DNA of 64,000 bases from Nocardiopsis sp. NRRL B-16309 (GTDB lineage Bacteria; Actinomycetota; Actinomycetes; Streptosporangiales; Streptosporangiaceae). The stretch spans positions 62,001 through 126,000 of the forward strand of contig NZ_LGEC01000137.1 in NCBI RefSeq assembly GCF_001279585.1, written 5' to 3'. The position numbers and the translations under genes were made by a program. Of this stretch, positions 55,674 through 63,804 are shown in pieces (within the stretch, counting starts at the first letter, position 1; each line of letters opens with the position of its first letter). Under the pieces are notes generated by a model, which had not been told where the DNA came from, ran no database searches, and was given only the letters and a program-made list of their open reading frames with translations.

Positions 55674-57389
55674 ATGCACCCCCCGTTGACACGGGCGCTC
55701 GCGCGCCTGTCCGCCCTCACCCTGCTCGCCGGCCTCGTCGTCGCGGGCCCCGCCTCCCCGGCCAGCGCCGCCGACCTGACCCTCACCGTCGACGTCGGGC
55801 AGGTCGTGCGCCCGGCGACACAGGTCGCCGCCGGCGGCCTCTACGGCGTCGGCTCCGACTCCCAGCCGACCACGGACATGCTGCTGCCGCTGAACCCGAC
55901 CAGCTTCACCCAGCCCCCGCCCGGCACCACCCACCTGGGCAACGGCGCCACCGAACCCTGCTGCGACGCGCTCGACGTGGGACACAACATCACCAGGGCC
56001 GGCGCCCAGCAGTTCATCCGCCTGCCCGACATCTATCCGACCTTCCCCTATGAGTGGCAGGGGTGGGGCGACTGGGAGCAGAAGGTCACGACCATGGTCG
56101 AGGACCGTCTGGCCGCGACCGACACGACCAACATCCACGGCTGGGAGCTGTGGAACGAGCCCGACTGGACGTGGGACACCGAGGAGGCGGGCTCCTTCAA
56201 CGACGGCTGGACCCGCACCTACCGGCTGGTGCGCTCGCTGGACGCGGTCACCCCCATCGTGGGACCGAGCCCGTCGGTCTACCGCCACGACGACATGCTC
56301 GACTTCATGACCCACACCCGCGACACCGACACGGTTCCGGACGTGATCGTCTGGCACGAGCTCGACGACATGAACTGGGACTCCTTCGACGACCACGTCG
56401 CCGACTACCGCGCCATCGAGGAGCGGCTGGGCATCTCGCCGCGCCCGATCGCCATCAACGAGTACAACAGCTTCAACCAGATGGACGTCCCCAGCGTGGC
56501 CCTGCACTGGATGAGCGTGTTCGAGCGCCACGGGGCACGCGAGGCGCACCGCGCCTACTGGTTCGAGGCCGGGACCTTCGACGGGCTGTTCACCCTGGAC
56601 AATGAGCCGACCGCCTCGTACTGGCTCTACCGCTGGTACGGGGAGATGACCGGCAACATCGTGCGGACGACCCCCGAGAGCTGGCTGGACGGCGTCGCCT
56701 CCTACGACGCCAGCCGCCAGACCGTCAACGTCGCCTTCGGCGGGGACTGGGGCGACAACACCGTGGACGTCACCGGCCTGGACGCGTTCGGCTCGTCGGT
56801 CGACGTGCGGATCCTGTCCACCCCCGGCTCGGGTCGGCACACCCACGTCTCCGCGCCCACCGTCGTGCGCGAGGCGACCATGCCCGTCTCCAACGGCCGG
56901 ATCTCGGTTCCCGTGGACGGTATGGACGCCGAGGGCGCCTACCAGCTCCTGGTCACCCCGGAGGGCGGACCGGCCACGTCCTGGCAGCGGGTGTACGAGG
57001 CGGAGAACGCCACGGTCGTCAACGCGCAGACCAGGTCCTCCGGTGAGGCGTCGAACGGCTACTACGTCGGCGGTATCGACGGGGACGAGGACATGCGGTC
57101 GGACTCCTTCGTGGACTTCACCGTCAACGTGCCCGAAGCCCGCAGCTACACGATGGCGATCGACTACGCCAACGGCACCGGGGCGACCTCCACGCACGGG
57201 CTCGCCTACAACGGGAGCGACTGGTCCACCGTCTCCTACCCCCCGACCCCTGGGTGGGGGCGGTTCGAGACCACGAGCGTGACCGTGGACCTGCGCGCCG
57301 GATACAACGTCATCCGGCTGGCCAAGGGCTCACCGCACTTCGAGGGCGGTACCGGCTACGCCGAGATCGACAGCATCACCCTGTCCTGA
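55674..57389 (+). CDS. Secreted clan-A glycoside hydrolase with C-terminal CBM35-like domain
   Basis: 571 residues from ATG 55674 (GAGGAG upstream). Sec signal LSALTLLAGLVVAGPASPASA, cleaved near residue 32. The catalytic barrel (residues ~35-350) has the acid/base in GWELWNEPDW (E162) and a candidate nucleophile in IAINEYNSF (E263), a pattern of clan GH-A families such as GH39. A beta domain follows (~350-435). The last ~130 residues, from YEAENATVV to GYAEIDSITLS, are a CBM6/CBM35-type sugar-binding module. The substrate is probably a plant or fungal polysaccharide, not identified. Control by a LacI-type repressor is suggested by the operator at 55639. Confidence 0.82.
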   Translation: MHPPLTRALARLSALTLLAGLVVAGPASPASAADLTLTVDVGQVVRPATQVAAGGLYGVGSDSQPTTDMLLPLNPTSFTQPPPGTTHLGNGATEPCCDALDVGHNITRAGAQQFIRLPDIYPTFPYEWQGWGDWEQKVTTMVEDRLAATDTTNIHGWELWNEPDWTWDTEEAGSFNDGWTRTYRLVRSLDAVTPIVGPSPSVYRHDDMLDFMTHTRDTDTVPDVIVWHELDDMNWDSFDDHVADYRAIEERLGISPRPIAINEYNSFNQMDVPSVALHWMSVFERHGAREAHRAYWFEAGTFDGLFTLDNEPTASYWLYRWYGEMTGNIVRTTPESWLDGVASYDASRQTVNVAFGGDWGDNTVDVTGLDAFGSSVDVRILSTPGSGRHTHVSAPTVVREATMPVSNGRISVPVDGMDAEGAYQLLVTPEGGPATSWQRVYEAENATVVNAQTRSSGEASNGYYVGGIDGDEDMRSDSFVDFTVNVPEARSYTMAIDYANGTGATSTHGLAYNGSDWSTVSYPPTPGWGRFETTSVTVDLRAGYNVIRLAKGSPHFEGGTGYAEIDSITLS

Positions 57390-57411
57390 CGACCGCGCGC
57401 CCCGGGCGCGG

Positions 57412-57444
57412 CACCGGGCCCCGCCGCTTCGGCGGGGCCCGGTG
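57412..57444 (+). terminator. Terminator hairpin after the glycosidase, 15-bp perfect stem
   Basis: CACCGGGCCCCGCCG (57412-57426) pairs with CGGCGGGGCCCGGTG (57430-57444) around a 3-base loop (CTT), 23 bases beyond the stop codon. Confidence 0.85.
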
Positions 57445-57476
57445 GCCTTGCCGTGGGTGAGCGCCCAGGCGCCGCA

Positions 57477-57520
57477 CAACGGCCGGGCCCCGTCACCGCG
57501 GTGACGGGGCCCGGCCGTTG
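57477..57520 (-). terminator. Perfect 44-bp palindrome, terminator of the DUF397 gene
   Basis: Bases 57477-57498 are exactly complementary to 57499-57520, a perfect 22+22 palindrome with centre CACCG|CGGTG. It lies 25 bases beyond the minus-strand DUF397 stop codon. With the hairpin at 57412 it isolates two convergent units. Confidence 0.85.
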
Positions 57521-57544
57521 GGGGAGGAGTGCGGGTTGAGGGGG

Positions 57545-57715
57545 TCAGTCGGACGTGCGCACCGCGTTGACCAGCGCGGACCATTCCTGGCAGTCGAACG
57601 ACAAATGACCCAGGTCCCGGTTCCGGGTGTCCCGCACCGCTGTCGTGGCGCCCTCGGACACCTCGACGCAATGCCCTGTGTTTCCGCTGTAGCTGGACTT
57701 GTGCCAGTCGTTCAC
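57545..57715 (-). CDS. DUF397 small protein
   Basis: 56 residues from GTG 57715, chosen because AAGGAGT lies at good distance. The DUF397 pattern is clear: NDWHKSSYSGNTGHCVEVSEG, then VRDTRNRDLGHLSFDCQEWSALVNAVR. Such proteins accompany WhiJ/AbaA-type HTH regulators in actinomycete developmental and antibiotic control loci. Eleven bases downstream of the HTH gene, so it is co-transcribed. Too small for enzymatic function; it probably modulates the HTH partner. Confidence 0.88.
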   Translation of the reverse strand: MNDWHKSSYSGNTGHCVEVSEGATTAVRDTRNRDLGHLSFDCQEWSALVNAVRTSD

Positions 57716-57726
57716 GTTGCTACTCC

Positions 57727-58530
57727 TTACAGCGATGCAATGAAGTCGAGGCTTTCGGCCGGTGAGAGCGCCATGCTGCATAGTGCTCCGAACTGCTGAC
57801 GGCAGTCTGCCACGACTCGTGCGTCGGTGATCACCTGGCCTGAACCCGGTGTCTCCGCGTACACGAGCGACTCTGTATGGGTCATGTTGAGCAGGATCAG
57901 TGGGCCGTTCATCGCGCTGTGTGCGCCCCGGTCGAACGGGAGGATCTGGAGTTGCACATGGGGTAGTTGTGCCTTCTCCAAGAGAGCCTTGTACTGCTCC
58001 TTCATGACGGCTTCACCTCCCACGGGCCTGCGCAGGGTCGCCTCGTCCATCACGAACAGGGCCAGGGGAGGCTGCTCCCGCGCCAGGACTCGCTGGCGTT
58101 CGAGTCGCCCTTCGAGGTGGTGCTCCGCCTCATCGGGGCGGAGCGGCGGAAAGGCGGCGTTGACCAGTGCGCGCGCGTAGTCTTCGGTTTGCAGGAGGCC
58201 GGAGACGGCCTGCGGCTGGAACTCGTTGATGACCTGGGCTTTGGTCTCCAGTTCGGCGAACTTCTCCAGCCACCACGGCTGTGCCCGTTTCGCGCCGGGC
58301 CACAGGTTCAGTAGTCCTCCGTGGGCATCGAGTGCCCTGTCGGCGAGTTCCGCGAACTTCTTCGACGGCTTGCGGATCGCCCGTTCCACAGCCCCGACCT
58401 GCTGCTTCGACGTCCCGGTTCGATTGCCGAGGTCCTTTTGCGACATATCGGACAGTTCTCTCAGTCGGCGTAGTTCGGTGCCGAATTGGGAGATGGCGGC
58501 GTGCTCGGCGGGGGTTGTGCGACTGGCCAT
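57727..58530 (-). CDS. XRE-family HTH regulator with DUF5753 (WhiJ-like)
   Basis: 267 residues from ATG 58530; the ribosome site is weak. The HTH is at residues ~18-70 (LRRLRELSDMSQKDLGNRTGTSKQQVGAVERAIRKPS). The DUF5753 ligand-like domain follows: QPWWLEKFAELETKAQVINEFQPQAVSGLLQTEDYARALV and AVMKEQYKALLEKAQLPHVQLQILPF. These regulators come in many copies in actinomycetes with DUF397 partners and RsbW-like ATPases, as here. Base composition is slightly lower in GC than neighbours, including several TTG and ATT codons on the sense strand. Confidence 0.9.
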   Translation of the reverse strand: MASRTTPAEHAAISQFGTELRRLRELSDMSQKDLGNRTGTSKQQVGAVERAIRKPSKKFAELADRALDAHGGLLNLWPGAKRAQPWWLEKFAELETKAQVINEFQPQAVSGLLQTEDYARALVNAAFPPLRPDEAEHHLEGRLERQRVLAREQPPLALFVMDEATLRRPVGGEAVMKEQYKALLEKAQLPHVQLQILPFDRGAHSAMNGPLILLNMTHTESLVYAETPGSGQVITDARVVADCRQQFGALCSMALSPAESLDFIASL

Positions 58531-58942
58531 GGCTACAGGAAACCACGATCGACGCCAACAGGAAATGCCCTGGCGAATCTGTGATTCAGTTCCTGGCCAC
58601 AGCTGGATAGTCTTTCGGCTGGTCAGGCATGGTGGATTCAGGAAACCGAGGGCGTGATGAACGTTCGAGGTTTCTGAGTCCCGATCCCGCCGTTCGGAGT
58701 CGGAAACGCACGGTTCGCGGCATATATGTGCCCGAATGGTGCGCCCGTCCCGTCCCCACCGCCATGGGGGCGGGACGGGCGACACGACAGCCTCGGCGAC
58801 CACGGCCGGTGCCGAGGCGTGGTTTCCCACTCCCAGCAGAAAAGGGTGAGAACGTGCCTGATCGTACCGAAGTCCGGCTCGGCGAGAGCGTCATTCCCGG
58901 GCCGCCGAACACCGGTTCGCGGCGGGTTCGGAGGAATCTCCG
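58531..58942. other. 412-bp divergent region between HTH and HATPase genes
   Basis: The left 200 bp are AT-richer (many TTC, GAAA, TTT runs) and should hold both promoters. A long hairpin is at 58742-58781. A 30-codon frame from GTG 58854 to 58946 overlaps the HATPase start (ATGA) and has AAAAGGG upstream; it may be a small translated leader, but is unconfirmed. Confidence 0.5.
58742..58781 (+). terminator. Terminator-like hairpin in the leader of the HATPase gene
   Basis: A 16-bp stem (58742-58757 with 58766-58781, one T-G pair) with an 8-base loop. It lies 160 bases before the HATPase start rather than after a gene, so it may be an attenuator. Confidence 0.5.
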
Positions 58943-59401
58943 ATGACCATCGCGGCCATTCCGCTCCTCGACCCGCCCCGGCGACTCGTGACCGCCTCTC
59001 CCGACCATTGCGGCATCATCATCGGACACCACCTCGGCTACGTTTCGGTCGTCCGCAGGTGGGTCTCCCAATGCGCGAAGGTCACTCCGACCCTGGCCTA
59101 TGAACTGTGCGTCGCGGCCAGTGAGCTCACGACGAACGCACTCCTGTACAGCCGCAGCGGGCTTCCCGGCGGACACACCACCATCGAGCTCTTCCACCGT
59201 CCGGCGACCCTCGTCCTGCGGGTCACCGACGAGGGGGCCTGCGACCGCGAGAACCCCTCCTACCCCAGGCCGCGCCGAGCGGACACCGAGGGCGGCAGAG
59301 GGCTCTCCCTGGTGGATCGGCTCGCCGACTACTGGGAATGGGACCACACCCCGGTCGGTGTGAGCGTGCGCGCGGTCTTCTCCCGCTCGCGTTCCGCGTG
59401 A
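58943..59401 (+). CDS. RsbW-like anti-sigma factor / HATPase domain protein
   Basis: 152 residues from ATG 58943 with GGAGG seven bases upstream. GHKL ATPase boxes: N-box ELCVAASELTTNALLYSRSG, G1 LRVTDEGACDRE, G2 EGGRGLSLVDRLADYW. It is a single domain like the serine kinases that bind sigma factors or phosphorylate anti-anti-sigma proteins. Divergent from the WhiJ-like HTH/DUF397 pair, forming the familiar actinomycete trio. Confidence 0.9.
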   Translation: MTIAAIPLLDPPRRLVTASPDHCGIIIGHHLGYVSVVRRWVSQCAKVTPTLAYELCVAASELTTNALLYSRSGLPGGHTTIELFHRPATLVLRVTDEGACDRENPSYPRPRRADTEGGRGLSLVDRLADYWEWDHTPVGVSVRAVFSRSRSA

Positions 59402-59417
59402 GCGGAAGTCGCCGACC

Positions 59418-60395
59418 TCACGCGTTGCGGTGCAACCGCCGCAGCGCCAGGGCCACCTGGAGGCGCAGGCGCCCCGACACGTCGCGGACCGGCCAGCCCA
59501 GCACCCGCTCGGCCCGGCCCACACCCTCCTGGAGCGTGGAGTGATGCGTCCCCAGCGCGGTGGCGGCGGCCCGCAGGCTCGGCGCGGCCGCCACCGCGTC
59601 CAACGCCTCCAGGAGCACCGGGCTCTCGCGACCGACACGGTCCAGAGCGACCACGTCGGGGACGGGCTCGGAACCACGGATCACGGCGTCCGCGAGCACG
59701 AGCAGTCCGCCCAGCTCCTCGGCGTAGGCCACGCGCGGCCCCGGGTCGGTTCCCCTGCCCTCGGCGGTGAAGCGCAGCGCCCGCCGTGCCTGCGCCCAGG
59801 ACTCGGGAAGCCCCGGAACCTCGACCGCCGGTCCGACCCCGGCGCGCTCGGGCCCCGGTACGGGCGCGTCGGCGGCGGCCACCACGCGGGCGGCCCCCTC
59901 CGGGGTCGCCACCGCGCGTACCGGGGTGTGGACGCCGATCCCCAGCCGCCGGGCCGCCCGTACCCGGACGGACTCGGCGACGTGCGGGTCGACCAGCACC
60001 TCGCGGAGCGCCTCCCGGCTGCCCTGGACCGGCCCCGTCAGCTCCAGGTGCGCGCGCAGGGCCGCTGAGGCCCGCTCCAGCACCATGGCCCCCACAGGAC
60101 CCGGCTCACCCGTGCGCTCCAGCCACAGGACGCCGCCCACGGCCCGGACCGGAACGGAACTCCAGGACGGATCCGGGTCGGCCGCCGCGCGGTCGACCGA
60201 CCCCTCCGGCGTCACGCGCAGCGCCACGCCGCGCGAGCGGTCCACGAACCCGGCGGGGACGCCCGTCAGCACGGCCGCGCCCCGCACGAGCGGTTCGACG
60301 CCCGCACCGGCCAGGGAATCGAAGTAGGCGATCACCCTGACGGCCTCGCCCGCCTCGGGGTCGAGTGCCGAGATCCTGCCGAGCAGCTCCCTCAT
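59418..60395 (-). CDS. PucR-like HTH regulator
   Basis: 325 residues from ATG 60395. The C-terminus has a PucR/CdaR-like HTH: ALDAVAAAPSLRAAATALGTHHSTLQEGVGRAERVLGWPVRDVSGRLRLQVALALRRL. The N-terminal ~130 residues suggest a GAF-like sensing domain (VPAGFVDRSRGVALRVTPEGS, VGGVLWLERTGEPGPVGAMVLERASAAL). It lies 19 bases behind the esterase gene and is probably co-transcribed. A heterodox regulator, not a full PucR protein. Target unknown; perhaps the esterase. Confidence 0.75.
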   Translation of the reverse strand: MRELLGRISALDPEAGEAVRVIAYFDSLAGAGVEPLVRGAAVLTGVPAGFVDRSRGVALRVTPEGSVDRAAADPDPSWSSVPVRAVGGVLWLERTGEPGPVGAMVLERASAALRAHLELTGPVQGSREALREVLVDPHVAESVRVRAARRLGIGVHTPVRAVATPEGAARVVAAADAPVPGPERAGVGPAVEVPGLPESWAQARRALRFTAEGRGTDPGPRVAYAEELGGLLVLADAVIRGSEPVPDVVALDRVGRESPVLLEALDAVAAAPSLRAAATALGTHHSTLQEGVGRAERVLGWPVRDVSGRLRLQVALALRRLHRNA

Positions 60396-60414
60396 GAACC
60401 CATTGTGCCGCTGA

Positions 60415-61398
60415 TCAGGTCCCCAGGACCCGGCGCAGCCAGGTCGGCCGCTGGGCGACGGCGCTCACGCTCAGCGCCGCCTGGGGCGCGAAGCCGTCGA
60501 AACCGTGGAAGCCGCCCGGCCACACGTGCAGCTCGGCCGATCCCCCCGCCGCCCAGATCGCCGAGGCGTAGGCCACGACCTCGTCGCGGAAGGTCTCGGC
60601 CGAACCCACGTCCAGGAACGCCGGAGGCAGCCCCGACAGGTCCTCGGCGCGCGCCGGGGCCGCGTAGGGGGACACGTCCGGCCCGCCACGGCTCTCGCCG
60701 AGGAGCGCCGTCCATCCGGTCTCGTTGGACACCCGGTCCCACACGCCGACGCCCGCCATCTGGTGCGCGGACACCGAGTCGTTGCGGTCGTCCAGCATCG
60801 GGCAGATGAGCAGTTGGCCGGCGAGCCGGGGCCCGCCCCGGTCACGGGCCAGCAGCGCGGTCGCCGCCGCCAGCCCGCCACCCGCGCTGGCTCCGGCGAC
60901 CACGACGCGGTCGGGGTCGATGCCCAGCTTCTCCGCGTTCTCGGCCACCCACACCAGACCCGTGTAGCAGTCCTCCACCGGCGCGGGGTGCGGATGCTCC
61001 GGAGCCAGCCGGTAGCCCACCGACACCACGGCCGCGCCCAGCTCCCGCGCCACCTCCAACAGGCCGGAGATCTCATAGCCCCGGTGCGAGCCCAGCATCA
61101 TCCCTCCGCCGTGGATCCAGTACAGGGCACTGGTGGGAGCGGGGGCGTCCGTGGGCCGCCACACGATGACCGGTACGTCGGGCTCCCCCTCGGGGCCGGG
61201 CACGTCGTGGGCCTCCTCGGTGAACGCCCCGTCCAGGCTCAGGTCGTCGGGGGCCTGGAGCATCGGGGCGTCGTCCATCCCGGCCGACCGCATCTGCTGG
61301 ATCATCTCGGCGGTGATGCTGGGCGGCACCTGCTCGTTGACCACGGTCAGGGCCGCGGCCAGCTCGGGGTCGAACGGTGGACGGGCAGGAGTGGTCAT
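60415..61398 (-). CDS. HSL-family alpha/beta hydrolase (esterase)
   Basis: 327 residues from ATG 61398 with GGAGG five bases upstream. Hormone-sensitive-lipase family signs: oxyanion motif YWIHGGGMMLGS, RLAPEHPHPAPVEDCYTGLVW, nucleophile GASAGGGLAAATALLARD, the acid in LPPAFLDVGSAETFRDE and the histidine in WPGGFHGFD. It hydrolyses short-chain esters; physiological substrate unknown. No signal peptide. First gene of a two-gene unit with the regulator downstream. Confidence 0.92.
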   Translation of the reverse strand: MTTPARPPFDPELAAALTVVNEQVPPSITAEMIQQMRSAGMDDAPMLQAPDDLSLDGAFTEEAHDVPGPEGEPDVPVIVWRPTDAPAPTSALYWIHGGGMMLGSHRGYEISGLLEVARELGAAVVSVGYRLAPEHPHPAPVEDCYTGLVWVAENAEKLGIDPDRVVVAGASAGGGLAAATALLARDRGGPRLAGQLLICPMLDDRNDSVSAHQMAGVGVWDRVSNETGWTALLGESRGGPDVSPYAAPARAEDLSGLPPAFLDVGSAETFRDEVVAYASAIWAAGGSAELHVWPGGFHGFDGFAPQAALSVSAVAQRPTWLRRVLGT

Positions 61399-61604
61399 GG
61401 CGGCCTCCGGGCGTCGGCGGTGCGTGGTGTGTGCTGTGTCACCATTCTCGGTCCGCGAGGCGGGGAGCGGCAGCGCCGTGCGGCGGGCTACGACCGCCAT
61501 CCGGCGGTGCCGGGACATGTAGGATTCGGCGCACCGAACGAGCGCGGTGAATCCTCTGCCCCGGAGTTCATGCCGCGGCGGATTCCGAGCCCAGGACTGA
61601 GAGC

Positions 61605-62189
61605 ATGGCCGCGACTCACGACTTCCAGATCCCGTACTCACTGAACCACGTGTGGAACAGCCTGCCCGCTGCCGTGCAGCGCTGCACAAGGGCCTCCGGC
61701 AGGGGGAATCCGGTGCCCGGCGGTGGCTACCGCTACTCCTTCTCCACCGGGATGAGCCTGCTCACCTGGGGTTTCAGCGTGTTCGTCGACCTGCACCCCC
61801 TCCCTCAGGGGACGAACCTGCGCATCTCGCCCAAGATGAACTTCGGTGTCTTCGACTGGGGCGAGGGCCGGGAGGTCGCCACCGAGCTGCACCACCACCT
61901 CATGCAGACGCTCCAGGCCTCGCCCGGCGCGGGTCCCGCACCCGGACACGCTGCCGGACAGGGCCATCCCGGTCCAGGTCCGCACCAGGGCCACCCCGGC
62001 CAGGGCCCCGGTCCCGGTCACGCGCCCGGTCACGCGCCCGGTCCGCACCAGGGCCCCGCTCCACACCAGCGTCCCGGACCGCCTCCGGGCCAGGGCCCGC
62101 ACCAGGGCCCGCCCCCGCGCCACGGTCCCGGATACGGCCACGGGCATCCCGGCCAGGGCTACGGCCCCGGTCCGGGCCCCGCGCGCTAG
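61605..62189 (+). CDS. Small unknown protein with Pro/Gly/His/Gln-rich tail
   Basis: 194 residues from ATG 61605. Residues ~1-105 look like a small SRPBCC-type alpha/beta domain (MAATHDFQIPYSLNHVWNSLPAAVQ, YRYSFSTGMSLLTWGFSVFVDLHPL, NLRISPKMNFGVFDWGEGREVATELHHHLMQTL). The remaining ~85 residues are low-complexity PGHGQ repeats, probably disordered. No signal peptide. I cannot assign a function; such tails can bind partners or metals (His-rich). Confidence 0.72.
   Translation: MAATHDFQIPYSLNHVWNSLPAAVQRCTRASGRGNPVPGGGYRYSFSTGMSLLTWGFSVFVDLHPLPQGTNLRISPKMNFGVFDWGEGREVATELHHHLMQTLQASPGAGPAPGHAAGQGHPGPGPHQGHPGQGPGPGHAPGHAPGPHQGPAPHQRPGPPPGQGPHQGPPPRHGPGYGHGHPGQGYGPGPGPAR
61934..62186 (+). repeat. 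Low-complexity GC-rich repeat encoding the PGHQ tail
   Basis: Short units such as CACCAGGGCC and CACGCGCCCGGT recur many times, two of the latter directly in tandem near 62018-62041. Frame is maintained. Confidence 0.7.
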
Positions 62190-62214
62190 CGGAGCCCGGA
62201 CCACGCGGCGAGGA

Positions 62215-63141
62215 CTACCGGCCCAGTGCCTCGGCGATGGCGACGTGGACCGGCGGCAGCCGGTCCGCGCCGTCATCGACCGCCCACACGCACTTCTGGA
62301 GCACCCGCACCAGGGTCCAGGCCCGCGCCCGGTCACGCTCCAGACCCGCGACCCCCGTCAGCAGGTCGAAGCGGCGCCGCGTCTCCCCGCGGGCGTCACC
62401 CGTGGCCACCGCCTCGTCCCAGCGGTTGTCCAGCGCGGGCTCCAGGTCGAACGCGGGATCGCCCGCCAGCGGCTTGGGGTCGATGGCCAGCCACGGTTCG
62501 CGCCCGGCGCCGGGCAGCGGGGCCAGGACGTTCGCATAGTGCAGATCCCAGTGCAGCAGCCGGTCACCCGGCTCCGCCGCGATCTCGCGCGCCCGCGCCG
62601 CCAGGTGGGCCAACAGCGCCCCGTCGGCCTCCGAGCGCAGCCCAGCGGCCACGATTCGGTCGGCCCGCTCCGCCAGGTTGAGGGTCACCTGGCCGAGGTC
62701 CCGCAGACCGGCGGGCGCCGGGCGGGCGGTCAACCGGGCCAGCAGCCCGCCGATCACCGTCAGCGCCTCGGTGACCTCCACCCGGGACAGGTCCCGTTCG
62801 GGGGAGAGGGGCTCGAGCAGCATCGCGCCGGTGGCGGGGTCGTGGTCCAGGAGCCGCACGGCGCCGTCGCCCGCCCACGCGGCGAGCGCGATCGGCTCGC
62901 CTTCGGTCTCCTCGTCCACCGGCTGCACCTTGAGCATGGCCGCGGAGCCGTCCGCGCGCCGGACCGGTACGACCAGGGACACCAGGCCGTGCATGGGGGC
63001 GCCGCTGGGCCGCAGACCCCACAGGTCACACTGGCGTGCCGTCAGCCGGGGGAGGGCGGCGGCCCACTCCGGTCCGAAGATCTCGGTCGTGCTCGCGGCC
63101 AGCGCGGCGGGCACGGTGACGGCGGGGGTGGTTTGGCGCAT
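62215..63141 (-). CDS. APH(6)/hydroxyurea phosphotransferase-like antibiotic kinase
   Basis: 308 residues from ATG 63141 with AAGGAGA upstream. The aminoglycoside/hydroxyurea phosphotransferase fold is seen: nucleotide-lysine region AAMLKVQPVDEETEGEPIALAAWAGDGAVRLLDHD, catalytic loop LLHWDLHYANVL and metal site LAIDPKPLAGDPAFDLEPAL. The IDPK-x3-GD pattern matches streptomycin 6-kinases and hydroxyurea phosphotransferases. It may inactivate a compound or be a housekeeping small-molecule kinase. No biosynthetic genes adjoin it. Confidence 0.87.
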   Translation of the reverse strand: MRQTTPAVTVPAALAASTTEIFGPEWAAALPRLTARQCDLWGLRPSGAPMHGLVSLVVPVRRADGSAAMLKVQPVDEETEGEPIALAAWAGDGAVRLLDHDPATGAMLLEPLSPERDLSRVEVTEALTVIGGLLARLTARPAPAGLRDLGQVTLNLAERADRIVAAGLRSEADGALLAHLAARAREIAAEPGDRLLHWDLHYANVLAPLPGAGREPWLAIDPKPLAGDPAFDLEPALDNRWDEAVATGDARGETRRRFDLLTGVAGLERDRARAWTLVRVLQKCVWAVDDGADRLPPVHVAIAEALGR

Positions 63142-63288
63142 GCCGGTTCTCCTTCGTCATGGTGTGGTTCGTGGTGACGAAGGAGGACCGGCGGGGCACG
63201 GGCCTAACGCATACCGAACACCTCGGGGTGTGGTCGTGGTCCGACGCTCCGACCCTACCGATGCGACCGCCCGACGGAGAAGGAACCC

Positions 63289-63804
63289 ATGAGCACCAGC
63301 ACCCCACCATCCGACGACGAGCTCTGGCAGGCGTTCGTCGAGGCAGAGCGGGAGGCGATCCGCCGCCAAGCCGACTTCCACAACACGGCCCGCGACCGGC
63401 CGGGGATCCTCAGAGCCGCCCTGGCCGCGGGTGCGGGGCCCTGGCAGCGGCGCGCCGCGCTCGACCTCCTCGCGGCACGCTCGGACGACGTCCCGGCCCT
63501 CCTCGAGGAACTCGTCGACCTCTCCCTGTCCCACGGCTGGGCTCTCGCGGCCCGACGGGCCATCGCGGGCCTACCGAAGGACGACCTGGTGCCCCTGCTC
63601 GAACCGCTCGTCCTGGAGCATCTCGACACCGCCGACGACGACGAGTACCTGCGCCTGGCCGAACTCCTGGTCCACGTCGAAGCGTGGGACCTGCTCGGCC
63701 GACTCGTGGCCCGCGCGCCGGTCACCGACGACCCCGACACCCGCGAAGCGGCCGACGACCTCACGGAGTCCTACAGTCCGATGTGGCGCGCCGAGCCGGA
63801 CTGA
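63289..63804 (+). CDS. Small helical repeat protein of unknown function
   Basis: 171 residues from ATG 63289 with GAAGGA upstream. Fully helical with HEAT-like alternation: WQRRAALDLLAARSDDVPALLEELVDLSLSHGWALAARRAIAGLP and LLEPLVLEHLDTADDDEYLRLAELLVHVEAWDLLGRLV. No motif gives a function. Divergent from the antibiotic-kinase gene across 147 bases. Confidence 0.75.
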   Translation: MSTSTPPSDDELWQAFVEAEREAIRRQADFHNTARDRPGILRAALAAGAGPWQRRAALDLLAARSDDVPALLEELVDLSLSHGWALAARRAIAGLPKDDLVPLLEPLVLEHLDTADDDEYLRLAELLVHVEAWDLLGRLVARAPVTDDPDTREAADDLTESYSPMWRAEPD

